DNA of 64,000 nucleotides from Pirellulaceae bacterium (GCA_022448645.1 JAKVBZ010000014.1:1-64000), one strand, 5' to 3'. Positions 17,519 to 26,906 are shown, counted from the first letter of the stretch. Program-made: numbers and translations. The notes: generated by a model from the letters alone, not told the origin.

Positions 17519-18100
17519 ATGTCCCACACAACCGGGGATGCCGACCGGCCAACGACCGGGAGGCCGGAGATTGATTGGCAAGCGGAGCTCGCCCGGCACG
17601 ACCGGTGGCTTCGCACAATTGCCTATGCGCGACTTGGCGAAGCCGATGCTGTCGAAGAAATCATGCAGGAGGTGGCCCTGGCGGCCGTGCGTCAAGCCTC
17701 GCCCTTGTTGGATCCGAGTAAAACTGCTCCGTGGTTGTATCAACTGACGGTTCGTCAAGTATTGCAGTATCGACGAAAAATGGGGCGCCGGCGGAAGTTG
17801 ACCGAGCATTATGCCCAAACCAAACAACCAACGGAGGTGGATGAAGCACATCTCGACCCCTTGAATTACTTGTTGGCGCGCGAGCGCCAACAGTTAATTC
17901 AGCAAGCGGTACAGCAATTACCAGAACAAGACGCGGAAATTCTTTTACTCAAATACACCGAGAACTGGAGTTACCACGAGTTGGCAGCACATTTAGGCAT
18001 CAGCCACAGCGCGGTGGAATCTCGACTTCACCGGGCCAGGCGAAAGTTGCGACAAGCATTGGCAGTGCGAGAAGTGGTTCACGCTGGGGTCATGCCATGA
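17519..18100 (+). CDS. ECF RNA polymerase sigma factor
   Basis: The 193-residue protein has the two-domain ECF layout. Region 2 is at residues 25-90 (DRWLRTIAYARLGEADAVEE, then APWLYQLTVRQVLQYRRK) and region 4 at 130-185 (LPEQDAEILLLKYTENWSYH, LGISHSAVESRLHRARRKL), the helix-turn-helix that reads the -35 element. Its stop codon overlaps the start of the next gene (ATGA), showing translational coupling with the putative anti-sigma protein. A PDZ protein follows, so the three genes look like an envelope-stress regulon core. The upstream leader contains competing hairpins. Confidence 0.9.
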   Translation: MSHTTGDADRPTTGRPEIDWQAELARHDRWLRTIAYARLGEADAVEEIMQEVALAAVRQASPLLDPSKTAPWLYQLTVRQVLQYRRKMGRRRKLTEHYAQTKQPTEVDEAHLDPLNYLLARERQQLIQQAVQQLPEQDAEILLLKYTENWSYHELAAHLGISHSAVESRLHRARRKLRQALAVREVVHAGVMP

Positions 18101-18912
18101 GCGAAACGAACAGTCAACCATCCTACGACGAGACAAGCGATGTCATATGGCAGCGGTTGGTGGATGGGGAACTTTCCGAAGTAGAATATCGCACGTTACT
18201 ATTATCTCTCGATGATGAACCGGGAGGTTGGCAACGCTGTGCTTTGGCTTTTCTAGAATCGCAAGCGCTGGCACAAGATTTGGCAGCATGGAAGACAGCT
18301 ACCGCGCAACCATCGCATGCTAGTGTTCCGCTGCCGGAAAGAGGGACGAAAGAAGAGAACGAAAAACCAACTGGTGATACGATCTCGCTTCGCAGTCAGG
18401 GATCGAGTGATACAACAAACCAGAATACTTTCTCAGAAAGTTCTCGTTGGATACCCCTCATGGCGGCTGCATGCGCTGCCTGGCTAATGGCATTTGGTTT
18501 AGGAATGGCAGTACGGGGCTGGTGGCCCGCGTCGGATATGATCGTCCCCCCCAACAATTCGATAGCGGGCCACCAGCAAAATACAGACGTAAAACCGCTT
18601 GTGCAGCAAACGGCTGAAAACAGGCGCGCCTTGATCGCGGAAACGGAGGCTCCCCAATTTGTTAAGTTGGTGATGAACGGTCGAGAAATGCAGTTGCCGG
18701 TGGCGCGTCTCTCGTCGGATACAGATCGTCAACTAGTTAGTCCGACACGCTCGATGATTCCAGAAGAAATTGTCCATGCTCTGGAACGGCTGGGACATCA
18801 GGTAGAACGAAGGCACCATTATGTTCCGCTGGAAAGCCTGGATGGCCATCCCGTGGTCGTACCTTTGGAGGATGTGAAAATCGTACCGGTTTCGGGACGG
18901 GGATTTCAGTAA
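18097..18912 (+). CDS. Putative anti-sigma factor, single-pass membrane protein
   Basis: The 271-residue protein has a cytoplasmic N-terminal part (residues 1-120, with WQRLVDGELSEVEYRTLLLS resembling the first helix of anti-sigma domains), one transmembrane helix (about 127-147, WIPLMAAACAAWLMAFGLGM) and a periplasmic C-terminal part. No HxxxCxxC zinc motif is visible. The four-base overlap with the sigma gene makes an anti-sigma role likely: it would hold the sigma factor at the membrane until a signal arrives. Its partner PDZ protein, 5 bases downstream, could sense or transmit the signal. The target signal is unknown. Confidence 0.75.
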   Translation: MSETNSQPSYDETSDVIWQRLVDGELSEVEYRTLLLSLDDEPGGWQRCALAFLESQALAQDLAAWKTATAQPSHASVPLPERGTKEENEKPTGDTISLRSQGSSDTTNQNTFSESSRWIPLMAAACAAWLMAFGLGMAVRGWWPASDMIVPPNNSIAGHQQNTDVKPLVQQTAENRRALIAETEAPQFVKLVMNGREMQLPVARLSSDTDRQLVSPTRSMIPEEIVHALERLGHQVERRHHYVPLESLDGHPVVVPLEDVKIVPVSGRGFQ

Positions 18913-18917
18913 GTCGT

Positions 18918-19961
18918 ATGAATCGTTTCTTAGATAGAGGTTCGAGTAACATGTTACGTCGAATGCGAACGGATTGGTTAAGTTCACTGGCACTGTCGTG
19001 TTTCGTTTCGACATGCGCAACGTTGGCAACCGCAGAGGAACCTCGTGACTCACTAGATGCGATGCGCAGGATGATCATGCAACAGACGCAGCGTGAGTAC
19101 TGGCTGGGAATTGGTTGCCAACGTCCCTCGAAAGCGTTACGTTCCCATCTGGGACTGACGACTGGTGAAGGACTGGTCGTGCATCACATCGTACCTGATG
19201 GTCCGGCGGATCAGGCTGGCATCGAGAGGTTCGATGTAATTCTCAAGTTTGGGTCGACCGAAGTGGGACGTATTCAGGAGTTATCAGAAGCGATCGAAGA
19301 GCAGCAAGGAGAGATCACCGAAGTAATGCTGATTCGTGCAGGTCGCCGGCAATCGTTAACGGTATCGCCAAACAAACGCCCTGAACATCGTATACCTTGG
19401 ACAAACAATACTGACGCTGAGCAGGTTTTTCGCTGGCTGGAGAAATCTTATCGGGACACCGTGCAGGATTTTGACGAAGCGGTTGACGGAAGCTGGGATG
19501 AGGATACGTTGCGGTTCCGTTTCATCCATCCGGGTCCTGTTTTGAAGGAGGAATTGGATCGTGTTGGTATTCGTCTTCCCAAGGATCTGAAAGTTGTCGT
19601 CACGAATCCGGACAACGGCCCCGCCAGGATTCTCATCGAGAAGGACGGGGAGTCTTGGCAGTTGTCTACGGACGATGTTGGTTGGGAAGAGTTGCCCGAA
19701 GATGTGAGACGTTATGTCGAGTGGTTCGTAGGTGACAACCATCGAGATGAAGCTGCTACCTCAGAACGATCAGCCTCACTCGATGAACCGTTGGATGCTG
19801 AAAAGCTACCCCCGATTGAGGGTGATGACATCCAAACTCGTCACGGCATTAAACAACAATTGGAAACCGTGGAGGAACAACTACATCAACTTCGCGAAGA
19901 CTTCCAGCGATTGCTCGAGACTCAAGACAAAGCCCCTGGGACGGGAGACGCGGAACACTAA
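18918..19961 (+). CDS. Exported PDZ domain protein
   Basis: The 347-residue protein has an N-terminal signal (LSSLALSCFVSTCATLATAE), a PDZ domain at about residues 60-150 (LGIGCQRPSKALRSHLGL, then VVHHIVPDGPADQAGIERFD with the ligand-binding carboxylate loop region), a middle part without recognised fold and a C-terminal coiled coil (about 310-340, QLETVEEQLHQLREDFQRLL). There is no protease domain, so it is not a DegS/DegP protease itself. PDZ domains bind C-termini of unfolded or partner proteins. Placed right after the sigma/anti-sigma pair, it may sense misfolded envelope proteins; this is inference. Its stop codon overlaps that of the converging lipoprotein gene (CTAA read both ways). 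Confidence 0.82.
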   Translation: MNRFLDRGSSNMLRRMRTDWLSSLALSCFVSTCATLATAEEPRDSLDAMRRMIMQQTQREYWLGIGCQRPSKALRSHLGLTTGEGLVVHHIVPDGPADQAGIERFDVILKFGSTEVGRIQELSEAIEEQQGEITEVMLIRAGRRQSLTVSPNKRPEHRIPWTNNTDAEQVFRWLEKSYRDTVQDFDEAVDGSWDEDTLRFRFIHPGPVLKEELDRVGIRLPKDLKVVVTNPDNGPARILIEKDGESWQLSTDDVGWEELPEDVRRYVEWFVGDNHRDEAATSERSASLDEPLDAEKLPPIEGDDIQTRHGIKQQLETVEEQLHQLREDFQRLLETQDKAPGTGDAEH

Positions 19962-20551
19962 CGGAACAATCCCCCGGTACCAAAATTACGCCGTCCTAAA
20001 CCTCCGCCAAAGCCCCCGTATCCGCGTCCAAATCCTCCGCCCCCTGCGCCCGCGCCATAGCCTGCGTTATCAAACGTCGAATAATAGGACTGAGCAGCTT
20101 CGTTCGCCGAATAACCAGGTAAGAACGCTGGTGCAATGATGACACGATCTTCGGCATCGGCGACTCCCATGCGAGTCAGGTGTTCCACGATGATTTGGCG
20201 ACGCTTCCTGTCAAGTTTCGGGTAGCGATCGTGCTTACTTTGCTCAATGACCACTGGGAACGGTACATGTTCCAACCGCAACGCTACGGATTCGAGATGG
20301 CGTTTTGTTCCTGGAGCCAGTTCGGCCGTTTTGGCACGAAATTCGTGCCGAAAAAACAAAAAGTCCGCCGCTTCAGCATTCGTTTGCTGTGTTTCCCAAA
20401 AGGCATCGCTCACCGCACCTAGAGAAAATGGTCGGTCACCATTCGCGTTTGATCTTGAATGCATTTGCTGGCAACCAGTGCTATTGGCAAGCATGATCAA
20501 TGCTAGTAAACAGACCGCTCGGCTCTGCGGGTAGGTATGCCAAAGTTGCAT
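19958..20551 (-). CDS. Lipoprotein with Gly-rich tail, possibly CpaD-like
   Basis: The 197-residue protein starts at ATG 20551 (CAGGAG 8 bases upstream) and has a lipoprotein signal with lipobox ANSTGC. The body contains HVPFPVVIEQSKHDRYPKLD and RRQIIVEHLTRMGVADAED, an alpha/beta unit like those in OmpA- or CpaD-type pilus lipoproteins, and ends in a Gly/Tyr/Phe-rich tail (GYGAGAGGGGFGRGYGGFGG). It lies 47 bases after the secretin gene on the same strand, where Tad/Flp systems place CpaD. A role as a secretin-associated outer-membrane lipoprotein is plausible but the similarity is too weak to be sure. The tail may be disordered or mediate surface contacts. Confidence 0.65.
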   Translation of the reverse strand: MQLWHTYPQSRAVCLLALIMLANSTGCQQMHSRSNANGDRPFSLGAVSDAFWETQQTNAEAADFLFFRHEFRAKTAELAPGTKRHLESVALRLEHVPFPVVIEQSKHDRYPKLDRKRRQIIVEHLTRMGVADAEDRVIIAPAFLPGYSANEAAQSYYSTFDNAGYGAGAGGGGFGRGYGGFGGGLGRRNFGTGGLFR

Positions 20552-20598
20552 GGGTGACTCTCCTGGCAGCTTGCTCGATGATAGTTGCAGCAGCACGG

Positions 20599-23001
20599 CT
20601 ATTGGCCGTGCCAAAATGAGCCAGATGTCATAGCAGGCCCAAGCCTCGCATAGCGTTTCGGCAATCTAGACCAACTCGTTCTGCCGTGGCCCTGGGTTGG
20701 ATTGCCCTCCAAATGACCATGTAGGTAGAAGTCATGGTCATTAACCTCGGTCACATCAAAACTTGGTAGTGACGGAACTTCTTCCAGATCTAACGGATCA
20801 ATCAGTTCGGGCGTCACCAAAATGATCAGCTCGGTTTCATGACGGGACACGTCATGACGGGACCCGTCGCGCTTGCCAAAGATGTGCGACAATATCGGCA
20901 AGTCCTCTCGTCTTGTATTTTTCATGACGTTTTCTCGCAAACCAACCGTTGCCAACGTCTGTCCTTCTCGCATTTCCACCGTTGTAGTGACAGAACGGAT
21001 GTCGATTGAGAACGAGCTATTGGTGTTGAGTGCCGTATTGATCTGACTAAATTCGGGTGCGACTTCCAGTCGGATGAGGTCCTTGTCGACGACGGTCGGG
21101 AGGAAGCTGATGACGGCACCTAAAGTACCACCATCTGTCGCCATGGCTCCTCTGTCCTCCACACCGACGGCCGTAGGCAGGGCGAATTCTCCATCGGCTA
21201 CGAACGTGACAGGACAGCCACTTAACGTCACCAGCGTTGGTTCACTAAGCATTCGAATGACGCCTTGTTGTTCTAGCCGTCGGATACTCTTTTCGATGGC
21301 GTCGCGGTCCGTGTGTGTGACCACCGAAGGCGAGGTGACATTCTTATTTGCCGCAGCAGAAGCAGTGAGCATCGATCGAACCAATAATTCCGCGGTGTCG
21401 GAAGCATTCATTCCGGACTCCATGTCCGTGCCGAATCCGCGGGCTATCGAACGATTCAACTCGGCAAGCCGAACTTGAAGCATAATCTGCTGGGGACTGG
21501 GAACTCGCAGTAGATTCACGATCGTCAATCCGTCACCAGTTTGACGCTCTAATTCGTTAGAAGACAACACCGAAACCGCTTGCCCACCTATCGACGGGTC
21601 CTGGGACGGGTTATCTGAAAATTCCGGCTTCTGTGTTTCTTGACGAGCTGGGCTGTCCTTTTCCGATTGAATGATTTGCAGTATCCGAACTGCTTCCTCA
21701 ATGTCTTTGGCTTGACCACGTACAATCAGTTTGTCAGCGACGGGCTGCAACTCAACTTTACTGTCCGGGAACAGTTCCATCAGAATGCGTGCCAAACTAT
21801 CGTATTCGTCTTCGAGTTGGCAATGGACTTTGAGATCAGGGGTGACGTTGACGACATAGGTGAGCGGCCGTTGGCATTTGTTTTGACACCAAAGAGTCAC
21901 TGTCGTCGACCCAGGTTTCAGTCCCATCAATGACAATTCACGAGGAGTGAATGGAATGATGTCACAGATGGCTGGGTCCACAGCTGCCGTGCGGTCGATA
22001 TCATGCTTGGTGCGTAACACCACGTTTTGTCGACCCCTGACATCGATCGGCTTAGAAAACAGATCGATGATTCCGGACGGCTCCCTCTCATTAGCATTGC
22101 CGGAAGTGTCATCTTTATCGGTAGCATTGGACAACACCTTTCTCAAAAACACATCACCCGAGTCCGATTGGTCCTCTGAGTTGGACCCCGACGACAAACG
22201 CGACAGAATCCACGCATCCATCGCAGCCACACGGACGGCCGATTTCTGTTTGAAAAAATCCTCGTCTAAGCGGCTTGCCGTTCGCGTTTCGGTAACGCCT
22301 TCCGTGACAAAGTCTGAGTTGACTGTTGCCTGGGAGTTCGTATCCGTTGCTTCGTTATCTGAGATGGGTTCCTGGTCGTGAGATTCATCGTCTTGCGACG
22401 GGAGACCTGAAAAAGTGTCGTCGATCGGTAGATCAGGTTCCGCAGGCTGATCCAATTCGGGACCAATATTCGACGAATCGTCGATGAATTCTTCGTGACA
22501 ATCATCGGGTGCGGGAAAGACTTTGACGGGTAGAGCTTGAGAACTTTCCCATGGGTGACTGACCGGAACGGCGTCTTCGGCGGGTGATGCTGGCTGCGAA
22601 CGATCGCCAATATGAAAATAAATACTGTGATCGACGTTCTTGGCCGCCGTTTCTTCTTTGAATGTCGCAAGTTTTACGGGTGCAGGTTCGTCGGCAGGCG
22701 CACGTGTATCCTGATCGGTTTGTAACGCGCCCTGACTGATTTCACGCGTCGGCTTATACGGCAGCAAAAATTTCTTGGGAACGCGAGGCGCTAAAAACAA
22801 AGAAGAAGTGGATCGACCACCGGACTCATCCGTCTGCAAAGCGGTTTCGCCCGTTCCAGCTTGTGTGACTGCTGACAGCAAAGCAACAAGCAGTGTCGCG
22901 GTCCATGATAGCTGCAGCGGCAGATTGCAATTTACATAACAACGCGGCACCACGCGGGTCGATGCGCGCGCGCGCTCGAACGAACGCCGAAGCGTACCCA
23001 T
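20599..23001 (-). CDS. RcpA/CpaC-type secretin
   Basis: The 800-residue protein is an outer-membrane secretin of the Tad/Flp type. Signal peptide to about residue 48; a long low-complexity acidic linker (60-310); an RcpA/CpaC N-terminal domain (318-375, KPGSTTVTLW); a BON-like domain (395-445, VELQPVADKLIVRGQAKDIE); then the secretin core (500-740) with VTFVADGEFALPTAVG, REGQTLATVGL and the C-terminal LIILVTPELIDPL. It would form the multimeric pore for pilus or protein export. The acidic linker is unusual in length. Only the lipoprotein gene follows; no CpaA/B/F or pilin gene is visible here, so the rest of the system must be elsewhere. Confidence 0.88.
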   Translation of the reverse strand: MGTLRRSFERARASTRVVPRCYVNCNLPLQLSWTATLLVALLSAVTQAGTGETALQTDESGGRSTSSLFLAPRVPKKFLLPYKPTREISQGALQTDQDTRAPADEPAPVKLATFKEETAAKNVDHSIYFHIGDRSQPASPAEDAVPVSHPWESSQALPVKVFPAPDDCHEEFIDDSSNIGPELDQPAEPDLPIDDTFSGLPSQDDESHDQEPISDNEATDTNSQATVNSDFVTEGVTETRTASRLDEDFFKQKSAVRVAAMDAWILSRLSSGSNSEDQSDSGDVFLRKVLSNATDKDDTSGNANEREPSGIIDLFSKPIDVRGRQNVVLRTKHDIDRTAAVDPAICDIIPFTPRELSLMGLKPGSTTVTLWCQNKCQRPLTYVVNVTPDLKVHCQLEDEYDSLARILMELFPDSKVELQPVADKLIVRGQAKDIEEAVRILQIIQSEKDSPARQETQKPEFSDNPSQDPSIGGQAVSVLSSNELERQTGDGLTIVNLLRVPSPQQIMLQVRLAELNRSIARGFGTDMESGMNASDTAELLVRSMLTASAAANKNVTSPSVVTHTDRDAIEKSIRRLEQQGVIRMLSEPTLVTLSGCPVTFVADGEFALPTAVGVEDRGAMATDGGTLGAVISFLPTVVDKDLIRLEVAPEFSQINTALNTNSSFSIDIRSVTTTVEMREGQTLATVGLRENVMKNTRREDLPILSHIFGKRDGSRHDVSRHETELIILVTPELIDPLDLEEVPSLPSFDVTEVNDHDFYLHGHLEGNPTQGHGRTSWSRLPKRYARLGPAMTSGSFWHGQ

Positions 23002-23715
23002 GCTGATTCCCCCCCCTCAGTCACGCTGGTCACGAGGGCTTCCGCGTAGACTTGGCAACCTGTTATTGGGTCAATTGCCAGTCTCCACCGGAACGTGGAC
23101 CGCACGACTCCTTTGCTTTTGGGTCAACTCATGCCACGCTTCCCATGAGGACGAAACGTAGACGAGCACATGTAGATCGTATCGGGATCCGTATGATGCT
23201 GAATTTAGTAATTATGATTTTTGGGCTGCAAATAGGAGTTCTACCATTTGGGTCGCGCGGCAGATGGCAGCTAGCGTAGACAACCCTACGACGGATTCTT
23301 GCAGAACTTGGATAGTCACGCGGAGTGCGGGGAACGGTCTGGAAGATAGCCGATAGGACTCAGATTAAACCACCAAACGACTATTCACCTGCATCACATC
23401 AAAGTTGACCCGACAGATTACGATTGGAGTCAATTGACGAAACACAACACAAGAATGAATTTCAAAAACTGTTGGCAGCAAGGCACGATGGGCTTCCAAG
23501 GCCGTCATAGGCAACTTTCAAAATCGCTTCCAACCTGCCAACCATGTGGACGAAGTGCCCTCAGAGGGAGGGTGAAGAAGTAGAATCCAACGCTGGACTA
23601 GTTGACTATTCGCTCACGGTGGCGCCACATCGACGAATATCAACAAGCCTCAAGCGCAGGTAAAGTCCTCAGCGAAACATAGGTCTCAACAAGGCCTGTG
23701 GCCGCAGCTGCGATG
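23002..23715. other. 714-base gene-free stretch
   Basis: Probably holds the promoter and leader of the secretin gene on the minus strand (GAGGGGGGG lies about 9 bases before its ATG). A 75-codon plus-strand frame at 23052-23279 has no ribosome site or recognisable domain. I see no strong hairpin or repeat. Confidence 0.5.
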
Positions 23716-24405
23716 TCATTTTCTGTAGAAGTTCGCCATGATTTGGCTCATGCGTCGGACATCATTCGTTAGCTCTTCATCATCGGCAACTTCGCTGACA
23801 TCCTCGGAATAAGAAACCGGGTCGTGATCTAGGGAAGTAATCGGTTCGGCCTCCGACGGTGGTACAAAATCATAGCTATCGGAACCGTATTCCGTTCCAA
23901 AAGGCTGCACACCAGGAAACCGCCAGGGACTTTGGTAGTCCGTCATCAGCCGGTTTGCGAATCGACCTGGCCAATGGTAAGTGGATAGCGGAGGAACCGG
24001 AAACTTGTAGCTACCTTTACAACAACAGTTAAATCGGGATCCGGCTCCGGTGTCGATGGGCGTGTGCAGCCAGTGCTTGGGCCGTAATTTCATACCGACC
24101 ATGCAAACTTTCCCATGCAGAGGACTGCAACGGTACAGTTTCTGCTTGAGACACTGTTTTAGCCTGCAGTTACCACAGCCACTAACAGCGTATCCATTAT
24201 CCTCAGAGCCGCAGCCGCAACCCTCGCCGTGCGAATAGTCGGTGGGGCCTTCATGGCAACTAGCGCCATAGCCGCATCCAGAAATCACAGCAGACTGCCC
24301 TAACCACACCTGATTCCAATCGTTGGCTGCAAGGCATGGTGAAAGTACGACTGCAGTAATATATGTACTCAAAAGTGCACAAACACACGAAGAGACGGTT
24401 TTCAT
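23716..24405 (-). CDS. Cys-rich exported protein, planctomycete type
   Basis: The 229-residue protein has a signal peptide (VCALLSTYITAVVLSPCLAA) and an excellent ribosome site GAGGAG 7 bases before ATG 24405. The mature part is rich in Cys (GCGYGASCHEG, GCGCGSEDNGYAVSGCGNC) and contains a block FNCCCKGSYKFPVPPLSTYH followed by WPGRFANRLMTDYQSPWRF. I recall this NCCC..GSYKFPVPP..TYHWPG and SPWRFPG pattern as shared by exported planctomycete proteins with no known function. The C-terminus is acidic. The cysteines may cross-link or bind metal at the cell surface. It stands alone; sequence upstream of 24406 looks like an ordinary promoter region. Confidence 0.75.
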   Translation of the reverse strand: MKTVSSCVCALLSTYITAVVLSPCLAANDWNQVWLGQSAVISGCGYGASCHEGPTDYSHGEGCGCGSEDNGYAVSGCGNCRLKQCLKQKLYRCSPLHGKVCMVGMKLRPKHWLHTPIDTGAGSRFNCCCKGSYKFPVPPLSTYHWPGRFANRLMTDYQSPWRFPGVQPFGTEYGSDSYDFVPPSEAEPITSLDHDPVSYSEDVSEVADDEELTNDVRRMSQIMANFYRK

Positions 24406-24599
24406 GTTTGAGCTCCTCAACAGTGAAGATGAGAAGAATTGTGGGTCAGCCATGGACAAGAAGTGTCCACGTTACTTCGCTCATCGGCACGTCACCGAGG
24501 GCGACACAAATAGAAAGCCCGTAGAACATAGATTTAGCAACAACCGCGGAGCCACCGCAAGATTCGCTACAATCCAAAAAACAGTCAAAATCGTTCAGG

Positions 24600-25349
24600 T
24601 TATAGCAGGCTTTCCAACAGCAGCCGCATTTTGCGCATTTCAGCGAAGTGATCGACTTCTGGCATTTCGGTAATGCTCACTGACAACGCGCCTTGATAGT
24701 TGACTTTGCTTAGTTGGTTGATCAGGCGTCCGTACTCAACTTTCCCCTGCCCAATGCGGACTTGAAGCTCACTATCGCTGGTGTCTCGCAATAGAACGTG
24801 ATACACATATTTCATGAGTTGATCAACGTTCTTTTTAGGATAAGGACCACAGATGTAATGGCTGGGGTCGAAGGTCAGGCCGAGCCCTTTGACATTGTCG
24901 CAGAGAACCACCACGGTATCCGGATCTTGAGACAGACGATCGATTTGGCTGCGCATGCTCACCAAAACACCCTCCACAGAAGCAATCGACACCAATCGCC
25001 GTAAGTGTTCGACTTCTTCGTTAAAAGGTGTTCCTAGTTCCGCAGAAGGCACGGTGATGGAGACAACTTTGGTCGCCTTGGCCAACCGGCAACAAGCGTC
25101 AAATTGCCGATAGTGCTCTTCACCCTGTGCCTCAATTTCTACGTTGTACGCGACAACGTTTAAACGACTCGTATTTCGGCAAAGGTCGATCGCCTGATCC
25201 ACATCTTCGGCAACTTGCGACGGCCTCAGATGATGACCTTTCTCGGATATCGATAAATCGATATGGGAAAACTCTAGATCGACGAAACGTTCCAGAGTAT
25301 TCGGAAGCGACAAATCAGCAAAACATTCAGTCGAGGCGGAAACCAACAC
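24600..25349 (-). CDS. Sugar phosphate isomerase/epimerase family TIM-barrel protein
   Basis: The 249-residue protein fits the AP endonuclease 2/xylose isomerase-like TIM barrel: IDLSISEKGHHLRPSQ, GLTFDPSHYICGP (conserved Asp and His metal ligands), VYHVLLRDTS and VRIGQGKVEYGRLI followed by GALSVSI. Such proteins isomerise or epimerise sugars or polyols with divalent metals; the substrate is not predictable. I place the start at GTG 25349 because AAGGAG lies 8 bases upstream and it begins at the first barrel strand (VLVSASTECF); ATG 25451 would add 34 unrelated residues. The last Glu ligand expected in the barrel appears as SITEMP, so the site may be slightly altered. Confidence 0.82.
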   Translation of the reverse strand: MLVSASTECFADLSLPNTLERFVDLEFSHIDLSISEKGHHLRPSQVAEDVDQAIDLCRNTSRLNVVAYNVEIEAQGEEHYRQFDACCRLAKATKVVSITVPSAELGTPFNEEVEHLRRLVSIASVEGVLVSMRSQIDRLSQDPDTVVVLCDNVKGLGLTFDPSHYICGPYPKKNVDQLMKYVYHVLLRDTSDSELQVRIGQGKVEYGRLINQLSKVNYQGALSVSITEMPEVDHFAEMRKMRLLLESLL

Positions 25350-25662
25350 CGCACGGCTCCTTCCATCACGAAAAACGGCAGGCTCGTGTTCTATTTTTAG
25401 CGTACAGGCCCGTAGGAGAACCGCAACATCGTTCACCGATGTACGCTCCACCTGCTGGACGCGATCCGTTCAAAAAATCACGAGCACTCAAGAAAAAACT
25501 ACCCAACAACCTAAGTAGCTTATCTTGGTTCCAGGGTTTAGGGCAACACCAACGCTGCTGGCAAGCCATCCTGGCATTTGTCAGTCCGATGGGATCCAGA
25601 TAGAATATCTGACAGCACGACGTTGAGAATAAGGATAGAAATCCCCCTGACAGGATCCTCAG
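25350..25662. other. Divergent promoter region between isomerase-like gene and sppA
   Basis: 313 bases between the two start codons that should carry both promoters. I see no strong repeat, operator or gene here. Confidence 0.5.
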
Positions 25663-26823
25663 ATGTTTCCAACCAACCCCGATTCGATGAATCCTGAGCC
25701 GCAAGGCACATCACCGGTGGTACCTGAACTGGCCTCATCGGCACGGGCCAGTGAGGCTCCAACTGGAGCTCGTGGGGGCCCAACTACCCCGTCCATGCCG
25801 GGTGTGGGAAATCCTGGGGCACCTCCTCGCCATCGCGGTAGATTTGGGTGTTTGGGTTGGTCTGCCCTATTGTTTTGCCTGGCGATCATCGGCTTTGAGA
25901 CGATGTACATCATGTTCGAGGGAATTTCTCTAGCGTCAAACGATGCTGACCAAGGTATCCAAGAAAAGCACGTTTCGCATTCCCACCGGGCAAACAACAA
26001 AATCGCCCTCATTACCGTGGACGGTGTCATCATGGAGGGAGATGGGTTCGTCAAAAAACAAATCGATCGCGTGAAAAAGGATAAAAATGTGAAGGCGGTC
26101 GTCTTGCGAGTCAATTCACCGGGTGGAACCGTCACGGGATCCGATTTTATCCATCATCACCTGGTTCGCTTGCGAGACGAAAACAAAATACCGATCGTAG
26201 TCAGCATGGGCAGTATGGCCGCAAGCGGAGGATACTACGTGGCAATGGCCGTGGGTGATCGCGAGAACTCAATCTACGCTGAGCCAACTACTACTACAGG
26301 TTCTATCGGCGTTATCATTCCACATTATGACATCACCGAACTGATGGAGAAGTATGGTATCAAGAATGATTCCATCGCCAGTCATCCGCGGAAACAAATG
26401 CTCAGCATGACCCGCGAGCTCTCTCCTGAGAATCGCAAGATCATTGAGGAATATCTCCATGAAACTTTTTTGCGATTCAAGGACATTGTTCGCCAAGGCC
26501 GTCCAGCGCTAGCAGAGGACGATGTGCGGTTAAGCGAGTTAGCGACGGGCGAGATTTTCACGGCAACTCAAGCTCACCGCCACGGGCTGGTAGATTCCAT
26601 CGGATTTGTCGAAGATGCCATTGATCGAGCGATTGAATTGGCAAAACTCGATAAAGAAGACGTACAGGTGGTACGGTTCGCCGAACCGATGAGTTTTTTC
26701 AATCTGGTGTCCTCGCAAAGTAGAGGCAACTGGAATCACAAGTCATTGCTTGAATTTACGACTCCACGCGCCTACTACCTGATGACGACCATGCCTCCCT
26801 TGCTGGCGATTCCCGCTCATTAA
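25663..26823 (+). CDS. sppA: Signal peptide peptidase SppA-type protease
   Basis: The 386-residue membrane protease degrades cleaved signal peptides and possibly other membrane peptides. A Pro/Gly-rich cytoplasmic N-terminus (1-60) precedes one transmembrane helix (62-84, CLGWSALLFCLAIIGF). The S49 protease domain follows: VVLRVNSPGGTVTGSD, the catalytic Ser188 in GSMAASGGYYVAM, and TTTTGSIGVI; a candidate catalytic Lys is Lys244 in ASHPRKQM. C-terminal ATGEIFTATQAHRHGLVDSI is typical of SppA. The length fits the short single-domain bacterial SppA rather than the tandem E. coli form. It converges with the sigma operon, and an 8-base inverted repeat lies between. Confidence 0.93.
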   Translation: MFPTNPDSMNPEPQGTSPVVPELASSARASEAPTGARGGPTTPSMPGVGNPGAPPRHRGRFGCLGWSALLFCLAIIGFETMYIMFEGISLASNDADQGIQEKHVSHSHRANNKIALITVDGVIMEGDGFVKKQIDRVKKDKNVKAVVLRVNSPGGTVTGSDFIHHHLVRLRDENKIPIVVSMGSMAASGGYYVAMAVGDRENSIYAEPTTTTGSIGVIIPHYDITELMEKYGIKNDSIASHPRKQMLSMTRELSPENRKIIEEYLHETFLRFKDIVRQGRPALAEDDVRLSELATGEIFTATQAHRHGLVDSIGFVEDAIDRAIELAKLDKEDVQVVRFAEPMSFFNLVSSQSRGNWNHKSLLEFTTPRAYYLMTTMPPLLAIPAH

Positions 26824-26824
26824 C

Positions 26825-26864
26825 TCGTTTCGCAAGTCACCCCAGCTACGTTGGTACGAAACGA
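26825..26864. repeat. Inverted repeat between convergent genes
   Basis: TCGTTTCG (26825-26832) and CGAAACGA (26857-26864) pair perfectly. The repeat lies between the sppA stop and the converging gene end at 26907 and may help end transcription on both strands, although no U tract follows. Confidence 0.35.
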
Positions 26865-26906
26865 AAAGGCTCTGCTAGTCATTGTCAACTTCACTGGAAT
26901 TGACAT

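Noticed and set aside
23052..23279. 75-codon plus-strand frame
   Set aside because: No ribosome site or domain; lies in the presumed leader of the divergent secretin gene.
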